A stretch of DNA of 64,000 bases from Colletes latitarsis (taxonomy: Eukaryota > Arthropoda > Insecta > Hymenoptera > Colletidae): the NCBI RefSeq assembly GCF_051014445.1, contig NC_135134.1, forward strand, positions 7,965,672 through 8,029,671, written 5' to 3'. This document shows positions 1 to 11,700 of the stretch, piece by piece. Every line of letters starts with the position of its first letter. Position 1 is the first letter of the stretch. Position numbers and translations under genes: made by a program. Below the pieces are notes generated by a model. That model saw only the letters and a program-made list of their open reading frames with translations, was not told where the DNA came from and did not search any database.

Positions 1-176
1 GTTTGGATCACGTAGTAATGTGGTACCACACTGAAACAGTCCATTAAACCTAGTTTCGATCAATATTTTAGAGGATAACGCATGTTAGGTCTAGATAAGG
101 CCTGGGATTTGCCCTCATCAGGGTCATACTTTCGCATATCTCTTATACTTGTTGGCCAGATCCTGGGCTTTTTCTG
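1..176 (+). repeat. Reference satellite monomer (first full copy)
   Basis: This monomer serves as the coordinate system. In order it has a GTTTGGATCA start (1-10), a 12-bp palindrome with a KpnI site (19-30), an A-rich CTGAAACAG segment (31-39), a second GTTTCGATCA copy (53-62), an AT-rich CAATATTTTAGAGGATAACG core (61-80), an ATGTTAGGTCTAG segment, GGATTTGCCCTCATCA (about 115-130), two CATACTT words around TTCGCATAT, and a T-run ending in TTTTTCTG. Its GC content is 74 of 176 by hand count. It differs from the next monomer (177-352) at 23 positions, so neighbours in this part are about 87% identical. No CENP-B box (TTCGNNNNANNCGGG) is visible. Confidence 0.95.
19..30. repeat. 12-bp perfect palindrome with KpnI/Acc65I site, repeated in most monomers
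   Basis: TGTGGTACCACA is its own reverse complement. It recurs at the same monomer position throughout the window. Common variants are AGTGGTACCACA, which keeps the inner 10 bp, and GTAGTACCAC, GTTGTACCAC, GTGTTACCAC and GTGGTACCGC, which break one arm. Such dyads suit binding by a dimeric protein or local cruciform formation, but nothing in the sequence shows which, or whether either occurs. Confidence 0.9.
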
Positions 177-704
177 GTTTGGATCATGTACTAATGTGGT
201 ACCACACTGAAACAGTCCATTAAACTTGGTTTGGATCATTATTTTAGAGAATAACTCATGTTAGGTCTGGGTTAGGTCCAGGATTTGCCCCCAGCAGGCA
301 CATACTTTCGCATATTTCTCATACTTGACGGCAAGATCCTGGGCTTTTTCTGGATTGGATCACGCAGTAATGTGGTACCACACTGAAACAGTCCATTAAA
401 CCTGGTTTCGATCAATATTCTAGAGAATAACGCATGTTAGGTCTTGGTTAGGTCTGGGATTTGCTCTCATCAGGCACGTACTTTCGCATATTTCTCGTAT
501 TTGATGGCCAGATCCTGGGTTTTTTCTGGTCTGGATCACGTAGCAATGTGGTACCACACTGAAACATTCAATTAAATCTGGTCTTGATAAATATTTTAGA
601 GGATAACGCATGTTAGGTCTGGGTTAGGTCTAGGATTTGCCCTCATCTGGCTCATACCTTCGCATTTTTCTCATACTTGATGGCCAGATTCTGGGTTTTT
701 TCTG

Positions 705-1410
705 GTTTGGATCACGTAGTAATGTGGTACCACACTGAAACACGTAATTAAAGCTAGATACGACCAATATTTTAGAGGATACACCATGTTAGGTCTAGGT
801 TAGGTCCGGGGATTTGCTCTCATCAGGCTCATACTTTCGCATATTTCTCATACTTGTTGGCGTGATCCTGGGCTTTTTCTGGTTCGGATCATGTAGTAAT
901 GTGGTACCACACTGAAACAGTCGACTAAACCTGGTCTCGACCAATATTTTAGAGGATAACGCAAGTTGGGTATGGGATAGGTCTGAGATTTGCCCTTATC
1001 TGGCTCATACTTTCGCATTCTTCACATACTTGTTGAACAGATCCTGGGTTTTTTCTGGTTTGGATCACGTAGTAATGTGGTACCACACTGAAACACTTAA
1101 TTAAAGCTAGATACGACCAATATTTTAGAGGATACACCATGTTAGGTCTAGGTTAGGTCTGGGGATTTACTCTCATCAGACCCATACTTTCGCATATTTC
1201 TCACACTTGTTGGCGTGATCCTGGGCTTTTTCTGGTTCGGATCACATAGTAATGTGGTACCACACTGAAACAGTCGACTAAACCTGGTCTTGACCAATAT
1301 TTTAGAGGATAACGCAAGTTGGGTCTGGGATAGGTCTGGGATTTGCCCCCATCAGACCCATACTTTCGCATTCATCACATACTTGTTCAACAGATCCTGG
1401 GTTATTTCTG
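705..1410 (+). repeat. Local dimeric repeat, two tandem 353-bp copies
   Basis: Two dimers, 705-1057 and 1058-1410. The first monomer of each carries AATTAAAGCTAGATACGACC and a TACACCATG variant. The second starts GTTCGGATCA and carries CAGTCGACTAAACCTGG with CGCAAGTTGGG. The SalI word GTCGAC recurs near 920, 1273 and 1802, that is 2 and then 3 monomers apart. The GCTAGATA type recurs again near 2515, 8 monomers beyond the copy at 1107. Confidence 0.75.
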
Positions 1411-1883
1411 GTTTGGATTAGGTAGTAATGTGGTACCACACTGAAACAGTCGATTAATCCTGGTGTCGATCAATATTTTAGAGGATAACGCATGTTAGGT
1501 CTGGGATAGGTCTGGGATCTGCACTCGTCAGACTCATACCTTCGCATATTTCACATACTTGTTGAACAGATCCTGGGTTATTTCTGGTTTGGATCAGGTA
1601 GTAATGTGGTACCACACTGAAACAGTAGATTAAACCTGGTCACGATCAACATTTTAGAGGATACACCATGTTAGGTCTAGGTTAGGTCTGGGGATTTGCT
1701 CTCATCAGGCTCATACTTTCGCATATTTCTCACACTTGTTGGCGTGATCCTGGGCTTTTTCTGGTTCGGATCACGTAGTAATGTGGTACCACACTGAAAC
1801 AGTCGACTAAACCTGGTCTCGACCAATATTTTAGAGGATAACGCAAGTTGGGTCTGGGATAGGTCTGGGGATTTGCTCTCATC

Positions 1884-2235
1884 AGACCCATACTTTCGCA
1901 TTCATCACATACTTGTTGAACAGGTCCTGGGTTATTTCTGGTTTGGATCACGTAGTAAAGTGGTACCACTCTGAAACAGTCGCTTAATCCTGGTCATGAA
2001 CAATGTTTTAGAGGATAACTCATGCTAGGTCTAGGTTAGGCCTGGGATTTGCCCTCATCAGACCCATACTTTCGCATTCATCACATACTTGTTGAACAGG
2101 TCCTGGGTTATTTCTGGTTTGGATCACGTAGTAAAGTGGTACCACACTGAAACAGTCGCTTAATCCTGGTCTTGAACAATGTTTTAGAGGATAACTCATG
2201 CTAGGTCTAGGTTAGGCCTGGGATTTGCCCTCATC
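1884..2235 (+). repeat. Tandem duplication of a single monomer
   Basis: 1884-2059 and 2060-2235 are nearly identical 176-bp copies carrying TTCATCACATACTTG, ACAGGTCCTGGGTTATTTC, GTAAAGTGGTACC and ATGCTAGG variants. I see only a few substitutions between them (for example ACTCTG against ACACTG, and CATGAAC against CTTGAAC). This is the shortest-period recent duplication in domain I. Confidence 0.8.
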
Positions 2236-2994
2236 AGACCCACACTTTCGCATTCATCACATACTTGTTCAACAAATCCTGGGTTATTTCTGGTTTGGAT
2301 CAGGTTGTAATGTGGTACCACACTGAAAGAGTCGATTAATCCTGGTCTCGATCAATATTTTAGAGGATAACGCATGTTAGGTCTGGGATAGGTCTGCGAT
2401 CTGCACTCGTCAGACTCATACCTTCGCATATTACACATACTTGTTGAACAGATCCTGGGTTTTTTCTGGATTGGATCACGTAGTAATGTGGTCCCACACT
2501 GAAATACTTAGTTAAAGCTAGATAAGACCAATATTTTAGAGGATACACCATGTTAGGTCTAGGTTAGGTCTGGGGATTTGCTCTCATCAGGCTCGTACAT
2601 TCGCATATTTCTCATACTTGTTAGCCAGATCCTAGGCTCTTTCTGGTTTGGATTACGTAGTAAAGTGGTACCGCACTGAAACAGTCGATTAATCCTGGTC
2701 TCGAACAATATGTTAGAGGATAACTCATGCTAGGTCTAGGTTAGGCCTGGAATTTGCCCTGATCAGACCCATACTTTCGCATTTATCACATACTTGTTGA
2801 ACAGATCCTGGGTTATTTCTGGTTTGGATCAGGTAGTAATGTGGTACCACACAGAAACAGTCGATTAAACCTGGTTTCGATCAATATTTTAGATGATAAC
2901 GCATGCTAGGTCTGGGTTAGGTCTAGGATTTGCCATCATCTGTCTCATACTTTCGCATTCTTCACAAACTTGTTGAACAGATCCTGGGTTTTTT

Positions 2995-3059
2995 CTGGTT
3001 TGGATCACGTAGTAATGTGGTACCACACTGAAACAGTCTATTAAACCTGGTTTCGATCA
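2995..3059 (+). repeat. Related 13-bp words 52 bp apart within the monomer
   Basis: CTGGTTTGGATCA (2995-3007) and CTGGTTTCGATCA (3047-3059) match at 12 of 13 positions and occur 52 bp apart in a typical monomer. With the 11-bp doubling this hints that the 176-bp unit was built from shorter related pieces. The remainder of the monomer does not align to this period, so the idea is tentative. Confidence 0.6.
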
Positions 3060-4664
3060 ATATTTTAGATGATAACGCAGGTTAGGTCTAGGTTTGCCCT
3101 GGGATTTGCCCTCATCTGTCTCATACTTTCGCATTCTTCACATACTTGTTGAACAGATCCTGGGTTTTTTCTGGTTTCGATCACGTAGTAATGTGGTACC
3201 ACACTGAAAGAGTCAATTAAACCTGGTTTCGATCAATATTTTAGAGGATAACGCATGTTAGGTCTAGGATAGGCCTGGGATTTGCCTTCATCAGACTCAT
3301 ACTTTCGCATATCTCTCATACTTGTTGGGCAGATCCTTGGATTTTACTGGATTGGATAACGTAGTAATGTGGTACCAGTCTGAAACAGCCGATTGAACTT
3401 GGTTTCGATCAATATTTTTGATGATAACGCATGTTAGCTCTGGGTTAGGTCTAGGATTTGCCCTCATCAGACCCATGTTTTCGCATTCTTCACATACTTG
3501 TTCAACAGATGCTGGGTTATTTCTGGTTTGGATCACGTGGTAATGTGGTACCACACTGAAACCGTCCATGAAACCTGGTTTCGATCAATATTTTAGAGGA
3601 TAACGCATGTTAGGTCTAGGTTAGGCCTGGGATTTGCCCTCATCAGACTCAAACTTTCGCATTTTTCACATACTTGTTGAACAGAATCCTGGCTTTTTCT
3701 GGTTTGGATCACGTAGTAAAGTGGTACCACACTGAAACAGCGGATTAATCCCGGTCTCGATCAATATTTTATAGGATAACGGAAGTTAGGTCTGGGATAG
3801 GTGTGATTTCTGCCCTCATCAGGCTCATACCTTCGCATTTCTCACATACTTGTTGGCCAGATCCTGGGCTTTCACTTGTCTGGATCTCGTAGTAATGTGG
3901 TACCACACTGAAACAGTCCATTAAACCAGGTTTCGATCAATAGTTTAGAGGATAACTCAGGCTCGGTCTAGGTTAGGCCTGGGATTTGCCCCCATCAGGC
4001 CCATACCTTCGCGTTCTTCATATACTTGTTTAACATATCCTGGGTTATTTCTGGTTTGGATCACGTAGTAATGTGGTGCCACACTGAAACAGTCAATTAT
4101 ACCTGGTCTCGATCAATATTTTAGAGGATAACGCATGTTAGGTCTGGGATAGGTCCAGGATTTGCCCGCATCAGGCTCATACTTTCGCATATTTCTCATA
4201 CTTGTTGGCCAGATCCTGGGCTTTTTCTGGTTTGGATCACGAAGTAAAGTGGTACCACATTGAAACAGTCGATTAATCCTGCCCTCGATCAATATTTTAG
4301 AGGATAACGCAAGTTAGGTCTGGGATAGGTGTTGGATCTGCCCTCATCAGGCTCACACCTTCGCATTTCTCACATACTTGTTCAACAGATCCTGGGCTAT
4401 TTCTGGTCTGGATCACGTAGTAAAGTGGTACCACACTGAAACAGACGATTAATCCTGGTCTCGAACAATATTTTAGAGGATAACGCATGTTACGTCTGGG
4501 ATAGGTCCAGGATTTGCCCGCATCAGGCTAATGCTTTCGCATATTTCTCATACTTGTTGGGCAGAGCCTCGGATTTTACTGGATTGGATCACGTAGTAAT
4601 GTAGTACCACTCTGAAACAGCCGATTAAAACTGGTTTCGATCAAAATTTTTGATGATAACACAT

Positions 4665-4686
4665 GTTAGGTCTGGGTTAGGTCTAG
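4665..4686 (+). repeat. 11-bp internal direct duplication inside the monomer
   Basis: GTTAGGTCTGG (4665-4675) is followed directly by GTTAGGTCTAG (4676-4686), matching at 10 of 11 positions. The same doubled word appears in many monomers at this place; others carry the diverged forms GGGATAGGTCTGG or GTTAGGCCTGG. It is a sub-monomer tandem duplication that predates the array. Confidence 0.8.
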
Positions 4687-6165
4687 GATTTGCCTTCATC
4701 AGACCCATACTTTCGCATTCTTCAGATACTTGTTGAACAGATCCTGGGTTATTTCAGGTTTGGATCACGTAGTAATGTGGTACCACACTGAAACAGTCGA
4801 TTAATCCTGGTCTCGAATAATATTTTAGAGGATATCGCATGTTAGGTCTAGGTTAGGCCTGGGATTTGCCCTCATCAGACTCAAACTTTCGCATATTTCT
4901 CATACTTGTTGGGCAGATCCTTGGATTTTTCTGGATTGGATCACGTATTAATGTGGTACCACACTGATACAGTCCATGAAACCTGGTTTCGATCAATATT
5001 TTAGAGGATAACGCATGTTAGGTCTAGGTTAGGCCTGGGATTTGCCCTCATCAGACTCAAACTTTCGCATATTTCTCATGCTTGATGAACAGATCCTGGG
5101 TTTTTTCTGGTTTGGATCACGTAGTAATGTGGTACCACACTGAAACAGACAATTAAACCTGGTTTCGATCAATATTTTAGATGATAACGCAGGTTAGGTC
5201 TAGGTTAGCCCTGGGATTTGCCCTCATCTGTCTCATACTTTCGCATTCTTCACATACTTGTTGAACAGATCCTGGGTTTTTTCTGGTTTGGATCACGAAG
5301 TAATGTGGTACCACACTGAAACAGTCAATTAAACCTGGTTTCGATCAATATTTTAGAGGATAACGCATGTTAGGTCTAGGTTTGGCCTGGGATTTGCCCT
5401 CATCAGACTCATACTTTCGCATATCTCTCATTCTTGTTGGGCAGATCCTTGGATTTTGCTGGATTGGATAACGTAGTATTGTGGTACCAGTCTGAGACAG
5501 TCGATTAAACCTGGTTTCGATCAATATTTTTGATGATAACGCATGTTAGCTCTGGGTTAGGTCTAGGATTTGCCCTCATCAGACCCATGTTTTCGCATTC
5601 TTCACATACATGTTCAACAGATTCTGGGTTATTTCTGGTTTGGATCACGTAGTAAAGTGGTACCACATTGAAACAGTCGATTACTCCTAGTCTCGATCAA
5701 TATCTTAGAGGATAACGCATGTTAGGTCTGGGATAGGTCTGGGATCTGCCCTCGTCAGACTCATACTTTCGCATTCTTCACATACTTGTTCAACATATCC
5801 TGGGTTATTTCTGGTTTGGATCACGTAGTAAAGTGGTACCACACTGAAACAGACGATTAATCCTGGTCTCGAACAATATTTTAGAGGATGACGCATGTTA
5901 CGTCTGTGATAGGTCCAGGATTTGCCCGCATCAGGCTCATGCTTTCGCATATTTCTCATACTTGTTGGGCAGATCCTTGGATTTTACTGGCTTGGATCAC
6001 GTAGTAATGTAGTACCACTCTGAAGCAGCCGATTAAAACTGGTTTCGATCACTATTTTTGATGATAACGCATCTTAGGTCTGGGTTAGGTCTAGGATTTG
6101 CCTTCATCAGACCCATACTTTCGCATTCTTCAGATACTTGTTGAACAGATCCTGGGTTATTTCTG

Positions 6166-6248
6166 GTTTAGGTCCAGGATTTGCCCGCATCAGGCTCATA
6201 CTTTCGCATATTTCTCATACATGTTGGTCAGATCCGGGGCTTTTTCTG
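6166..6248 (+). repeat. Truncated monomer, 83 bp (93-bp deletion), copy 1
   Basis: The monomer starts GTTTA and jumps straight to GGTCCAGGATTTGCCCGC, losing the palindrome and the AT-rich core. The flanking monomer starts at 5990, 6166 and 6249 prove a short unit. Confidence 0.9.
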
Positions 6249-6424
6249 GTTTGGAACAGGAAGTAAAGTGGTACCACATTGAAACAGTCGCTTAATCCTG
6301 CCCTCGATCAGTATTTTAGTGGATAACGCAAGTTAGGTCTGGGATAGCTGTTGGATCTGCCCTCATCAGGCTCACACCTTCGCATTTCTCACATACTCGT
6401 TGGCCAGATCCTGGGCATTCAGTG

Positions 6425-6569
6425 GTCTGGATCAGGTAGTAATGTGGTACAATCAATATCTTTGAGGGTAACGCATGTTAGGTCTGGGTTAGGTCTAGGA
6501 TTTGCCCTCATCTGTCTCATACTTTCGCATTCTTCACATACTTGTTGAACAGATCCTGGGTTTTTTCTG
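6425..6569 (+). repeat. Internally deleted monomer, 145 bp (31-bp deletion), copy 1
   Basis: After GTAATGTGGTAC the sequence passes directly to AATCAATATCTTTGAGGG, so 31 bp including the right half of the palindrome are missing. It lies one full monomer after the 83-bp unit. Confidence 0.9.
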
Positions 6570-8699
6570 GCTTGAATCACGTGGTAATGTGGTACCACAC
6601 TGAAACCGTCCATGAAACCCGGTTTCGATCAATATTTTAGACGATATCGCATGTTAGGTCTGGGATAGGTCTGGGATTTGCCCTCATCAGGGTCATACAT
6701 TTGCATTTTTCACATACTTGTTAAACAGAACCCTGGCTTTTTCAGGTTTGGATCACGTAGTCAAGTGGTACCACACTGAAACAGTCGATTAATCCCGGTC
6801 TCGATCAATATTTTATAGGATAACGCATGTTAGGTCTAGGTTAGGCCTGGGATTTGCCCTCATCAGACTCAAACTTTCGCATATTTCTCATTCTTGATGG
6901 GCAGATCCTTGGATTTTTCTGGCTTGAATCACGTGATAATGTGGTACCACACTGAAACCCTCCATGAAACCTGGTTTCGATCAATATTTTAGAGGATAAC
7001 GCATGTTAGGTCTAGGTTAGGCCTGGGATTTGCCCTCATCAGACTCAAACTTTCGCATATTTCTCATACTTGTTGGGCAGATCCTGGGCTTTTTCTGGTT
7101 TGGATCACGTAGTAAAGTGGTACCACACTGAAACAGCCGATTAATCCAGGTCTCGCACAATATTTTAGAGGATAACGCATGTTAGGTCTAGGTTAGGCCT
7201 GGGATTCGCCCTCATCAGGCTCATACTTTCGCATTTTTCACATACTTGTTGTACAGATCCTGGGTTTCTTCTGGTTTGGATCAGGTGGTAATGTGGTACC
7301 GCACTCAAACAGTCGATTAAACCTGGTTTCGATCAATATTTTAGATGATAACGCATGTTAGGTCTGGGTTAGGTCTAGGATTTGCCCTCATCAGACCTAT
7401 ACTTTCGCATTCTTCACATACTTGTTGAACAGGTCCTGGGTTATTTCTGGTTTAGATCACGTAGTAAAGTGGTACCACACTGAAACAGTCGATAAATCCT
7501 GGTCTCGAACAATATTTTAGAGGATAACGTATGTTAGGTCTAGGTTTGGCCTGGGATTTGCCCTCATCAGACTCAACTTTCGCATATTTCTCACACTTGT
7601 TGACCAGATCCTTGGATTTTTCTGGATTGGATCACGTAGTAATTTGGTACCACACTGAACCAGTCCATGAAACCTAGTCTCGGTCAATATTTTTGAGGGT
7701 AACGCATGTTAAGTCTGGGTTAGGTCTAGGATTTGCCCTAATCTGGCTCATTCTTTCGCATTTTTCGCATACACGTTGGCCAGATCCTGGGCTTCTTCTG
7801 GTTTGGATCACGTAGTAATCTGGTACCACACTGAAACAGTCGATTAAACCTGGTTTCGATCAATATTTTAGACGATATCGCATGTTAGGTCTGGGATAGG
7901 TCTGGGATTTGCCCACATCAGGGTCATACATTCGCATTTTTCACATACTTGTTGTACAGATCCTGGGTTTTTTCTGGCTTGAATCACGTGGTAATGTGGT
8001 ACCACACTGATACAGTCCATGAAACCTGGTTTCGATCAATATTTTAGAGGATAACGCATGTTAGGTCTAGGTTAGGCTTGGGATTTGCCCTCACCAGACT
8101 CAAACTTTCGCATATTTCTCATACTTGTTGCGCAGATCCTTGGATTTTTCTGGATTGGATCACGTAGTAATGTGGTACCACACTGAAACAGTCGATTAAA
8201 CCTGGTTTCGATCTATATTTTAGATGATAACGCATGTTAGGTCCGGGTTAGGTCTAGTATTTGCCCTCATCAGACTCATACTTTCGCATATTTCACATAC
8301 TTGTTGTACAGATCCTAAATTTTTTCTGGCTTGAATCACGTGGTAATGTGGTACCACACTGATACAGTCCATGAAACTTGGTTTCGATCAATATTTTAGA
8401 GGATAACGCATGTTAGGTCTAGGTTAGGACTGGGATTTGCCCTCATCTGGCTCATACTTTCGCATTCTTCACATACTTGTTGTACAGATCCTGGGTTTTT
8501 TCTGGCTTGAATCACGTGGTAATGTGGTACCACACTGAAACCGTCCATGAAACCCGGTTTCGATCAATATTTTAGAGGATAACGCATGTTAGGTCTAGGT
8601 TAGGCCTGGGATTTGCCCTCTTCAGACTCAAACTTTCGCATATTGCTCATACTTGTTGAACAGATCCTGGGTTTTTTCTGGTTTGGATCACGTAGTAAT

Positions 8700-8709
8700 G
8701 TGATATCAC
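8700..8709. repeat. Compensated palindrome variant GTGATATCAC
   Basis: The usual GTGGTACCAC is replaced by GTGATATCAC. The two changed positions (4 and 7 of 10) pair with each other, so dyad symmetry is kept while KpnI is swapped for EcoRV. The same variant lies at 15085-15094, 17726-17735 and 20367-20376, carried along by the long-unit and 15-monomer duplications. A second change just outside (ACACTG to CTCTG) ends the outer pair. Confidence 0.9.
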
Positions 8710-11700
8710 TCTGAAACAGTCGATTAAACCTGGTTTCGATCAATATTTTAGATGATAACGCATGTTAGGTCTGGGTTGAGTCTAGTATTTGCCGTCATCA
8801 GACTCATACTTTCGCATATTTCACATACTTGTTGTACAGATCCTGTGCTTTTTCTGGCTTGAATCACGTGGTAATGTGGTACCACACTGAAACAGCCGAT
8901 TAATCCTGGTCTCGAACAATATTTTAGAGGATAACGCATGTTAGGTCTAGGTTAGGCCTGGGATTTGCCCTCATCAGGCTCATACTTTCGCATTTTTCAC
9001 ATACTTGTTGTACAGATCCTGGGTTTTTTCTGGCTTGAATCACGTGGTAATGTGGTACCACACTGAAACAGTCAATTATACCTGGTTTCGATCAATATTT
9101 TAGATGATGACGCATGTTAGGTCTGGGTTAGGTCTAGTATTTGCCCTCATCAGACTCATACTTTCGCATATTACTCATACTTGTTGGCCAGATCCTTGGA
9201 TTTTTCTGGATTCAATCACGTAGTAATGTGGTACCACACTGATACAGTCCACGAAACCTATTCTCGGTCAATATTTTTGAGGGTAACGCATGTTTGGTCT
9301 GGGTTAGGTCTAGGATTTGCCCTCATCTGGCTCATTCTTTCGCATTTTTCGCATACTAGTTGGCCAGATCCTGGGCTATTACTGGTTTGGACCACGTAGT
9401 AATGTGGTACCACACTGAAACAGTCGATTAAACCTGGTTTCGATTAATATTTTAGACGACATCGCATGTTACGTCTGGGATCGGTCTGGGATTTGCCCTC
9501 ATCACGGTCACACTTTCGCATTTTTCGCATACTCGTTGGCCAGATCCTGGGCTTTTTTTGGTTTGGATCACGCAGTAAAGTGGTACCGCACTGAAACAGT
9601 CGATTAAACCTGGTTTCGATCAATATTTTAGACGACATCGCATGTTGGTCTGGGATAGGCCTGGGATTTGCCCTCATCAGACTCATACTTTCGCATACTT
9701 CACATACTTGTTGAACAGATCCTGGCCTTTTTCTGGTTTGGATCACGTAGCAATGTGGTACCACACTGAAACAGTCGATTAAACCTGGTTTCGATCAATA
9801 TTTTAGACGACATCGCATGGTAGGTCTGGGATAGGCCTGGGATTAGCCCTCATCAGACTCATACTTTCGCATACTTCACATACTTGTTGAACAGATCCTG
9901 GGCTTTCACTGGTCTGGATCACGTAGTAATGTGGTACCACACTGAATCAGTCGATTAAACCTGGTTTTGATAAATATTTTTGAGGGTAACGCATGTTAGG
10001 TATGGCTTAGGTCTAGGATTTGCCCTCATCTGGCTCATACTTTCGCATTCTTCACATACTTGTTGTACAGATCCTGGGTTTTCTCTGGCTTGAATCACGT
10101 GGTAATGTAGCACCAGACTGAAACCGTCCATGAAACCTGGTTTCGATCAATATTTTAGAGGATAACGCATGTTATGTCTAGGTTAGGCCTGGGATTTGCC
10201 CTCATCACACTCATACTTTCGCATACTTCACATACTAGTTGAACAGTTCCTGGGTTATTTCTGGTTTGGATCAGGTAGTAATGTGGTACCACACTGAAAC
10301 AGTCGATTAAACCTGGTTTCGATCAATATTTTAGATGATAATACATGTTAGGTCTGGGTTAGGTCTTGGATTTGCCCTCATCTGGCTCATATTTTCGCAT
10401 ATTTCTCATACTTGTTGGCCAGATCCTGGGCTATTACTGGTTTGGACCACGTAGTAATGTGGTACCACACTGAAACAGTCGATTAAACCTGGTTTCGATT
10501 AATATTTTAGACGACATCGCATGTTACGTCTGGGATCGGTCTGGGATTTGCCCTCATCACGGTCACACTTTCGCATTTTTCGCATACTCGTTGGCCAGAT
10601 CCTGGGCTTTTTTTGGTTTGGATCACGCAGTAAAGTGGTACCGCACTGAAACTGTCGATTAATCCTGGTCTCGAACAATATTTTAGAGGATAACGCAAGT
10701 TAGGTCTGGGATAGGTGTGGGATCTGCCCACATCAGGCTCATACCTTCGCATTTCTCACATACTCGTTGGCCAGATCCTGGGCTTTCACTGGTCTGGATC
10801 ACGTAGTAATGTGGTACCACACTGAAACAGTCCATTAAACCTGGTTTCGATCAGTATTTTAGAGGATAACGCAAGTTAGGTACGGGATAGGTGTGGGTTC
10901 TGGCCTCATCAGGCTCATCCCTTCGCATTTCTCACATACTTGTTGACCAGTTCCTGGCCTTTTTCAGGTTTGGATCACGTAGCAATGTGGTACCACACTG
11001 AAACAGTCGATTAAACCTGGTTTCGATCAATATTTTAGACGACATCGCATGTTGGTCTGGGATAGGCCTGGGATTTGCCCTCATCAGACTCATACTTTCG
11101 CATACTTCACATACTTGTTGAACAGATCCTGGCCTTTTTCTGGTTTGGATCACGTAGCAATGTGGTACCACACTGAAACAGTCGATTAATCCTGGTCTCG
11201 AATAATATTTTAGAGGATATCGCATGTTAGGTCTAGGTTAGGCCTGGGATTTGCCCTCATCAGACTCAAACTTTCGCATATTTCTCATACTTGTTGGGCA
11301 GATCCTTGGATTTTTCTGGATTGGATCACGTATTAATGTGGTACCACACTGATACAGTCCATGAAACCTGGTTTCGATCAATATTTTAGAGGATAACGCA
11401 TGTTAGGTCTAGGTTAGGCCTGGGATTTGCCCTCATCAGACTCAAACTTTCGCATATTTCTCATGCTTGATGAACAGATCCTGGGTTTTTTCTGGTTTGG
11501 ATCACGTAGTAATGTGGTACCACACTGAAACAGACAATTAAACCTGGTTTCGATCAATATTTTAGATGATAACGCAGGTTAGGTCTAGGTTAGCCCTGGG
11601 ATTTGCCCTCATCTGTCTCATACTTTCGCATTCTTCACATACTTGTTGAACAGATCCTGGGTTTTTTCTGGTTTGGATCACGAAGTAATGTGGTACCACA

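Larger units (their letters stand above)
1..4773 (+). repeat. Domain I: diverged monomers without a long higher-order repeat
   Basis: About 27 monomers, mostly differing from each other by tens of positions, with short-range duplications only. Types characteristic of domain III occur at its left end. One is an ATTCTAGAGAATAACGC type with an XbaI site at 419-424. Another is a GAAACATTCAATTAAA type with CTTGATAAATATTTT at about 561-598. From about 3200 rightward the monomers resemble those of domain II (TTGGGCAGATCCTTGG and TCTCGAACAATATT types). The right limit is set where the 6385-bp duplication starts. Confidence 0.8.
4774..11158 (+). repeat. Domain II long unit, copy 1 (6385 bp, 37 monomers)
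   Basis: Sequence from here recurs 6385 bp downstream with near identity up to about 9597 (11159 to about 15980). The segment from about 10430 to 11158 recurs 5330 bp downstream (to 16488). The left limit lies between the last mismatch (GTAGTAATG here, GTAGCAATG at 11155) and the shared TCTCGAATAATATTTTAG. The unit length is 37 monomers less about 127 bp, of which 124 bp are two internal deletions at 6166-6248 and 6425-6569. Typical monomer types are CTTGAATCACGTGG, TTGGGCAGATCCTTGG and TAGATGATAACGC. Confidence 0.85.

Noticed and set aside
61..80. Promoter with a TATA-like AATATTTTAG element
   Set aside because: It is the AT-rich core common to all monomers, with no supporting initiator, downstream gene or transcript evidence.
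1..176. CENP-B box
   Set aside because: TTCG words (in TTTCGCATA and TTTCGATCA) are not followed by the A and CGGG positions needed.
4665..4686. Telomeric repeat (TTAGG or TTAGGG-like words)
   Set aside because: TTAGG occurs only in an 11-bp doubled word once per monomer, never as a tandem telomere tract.
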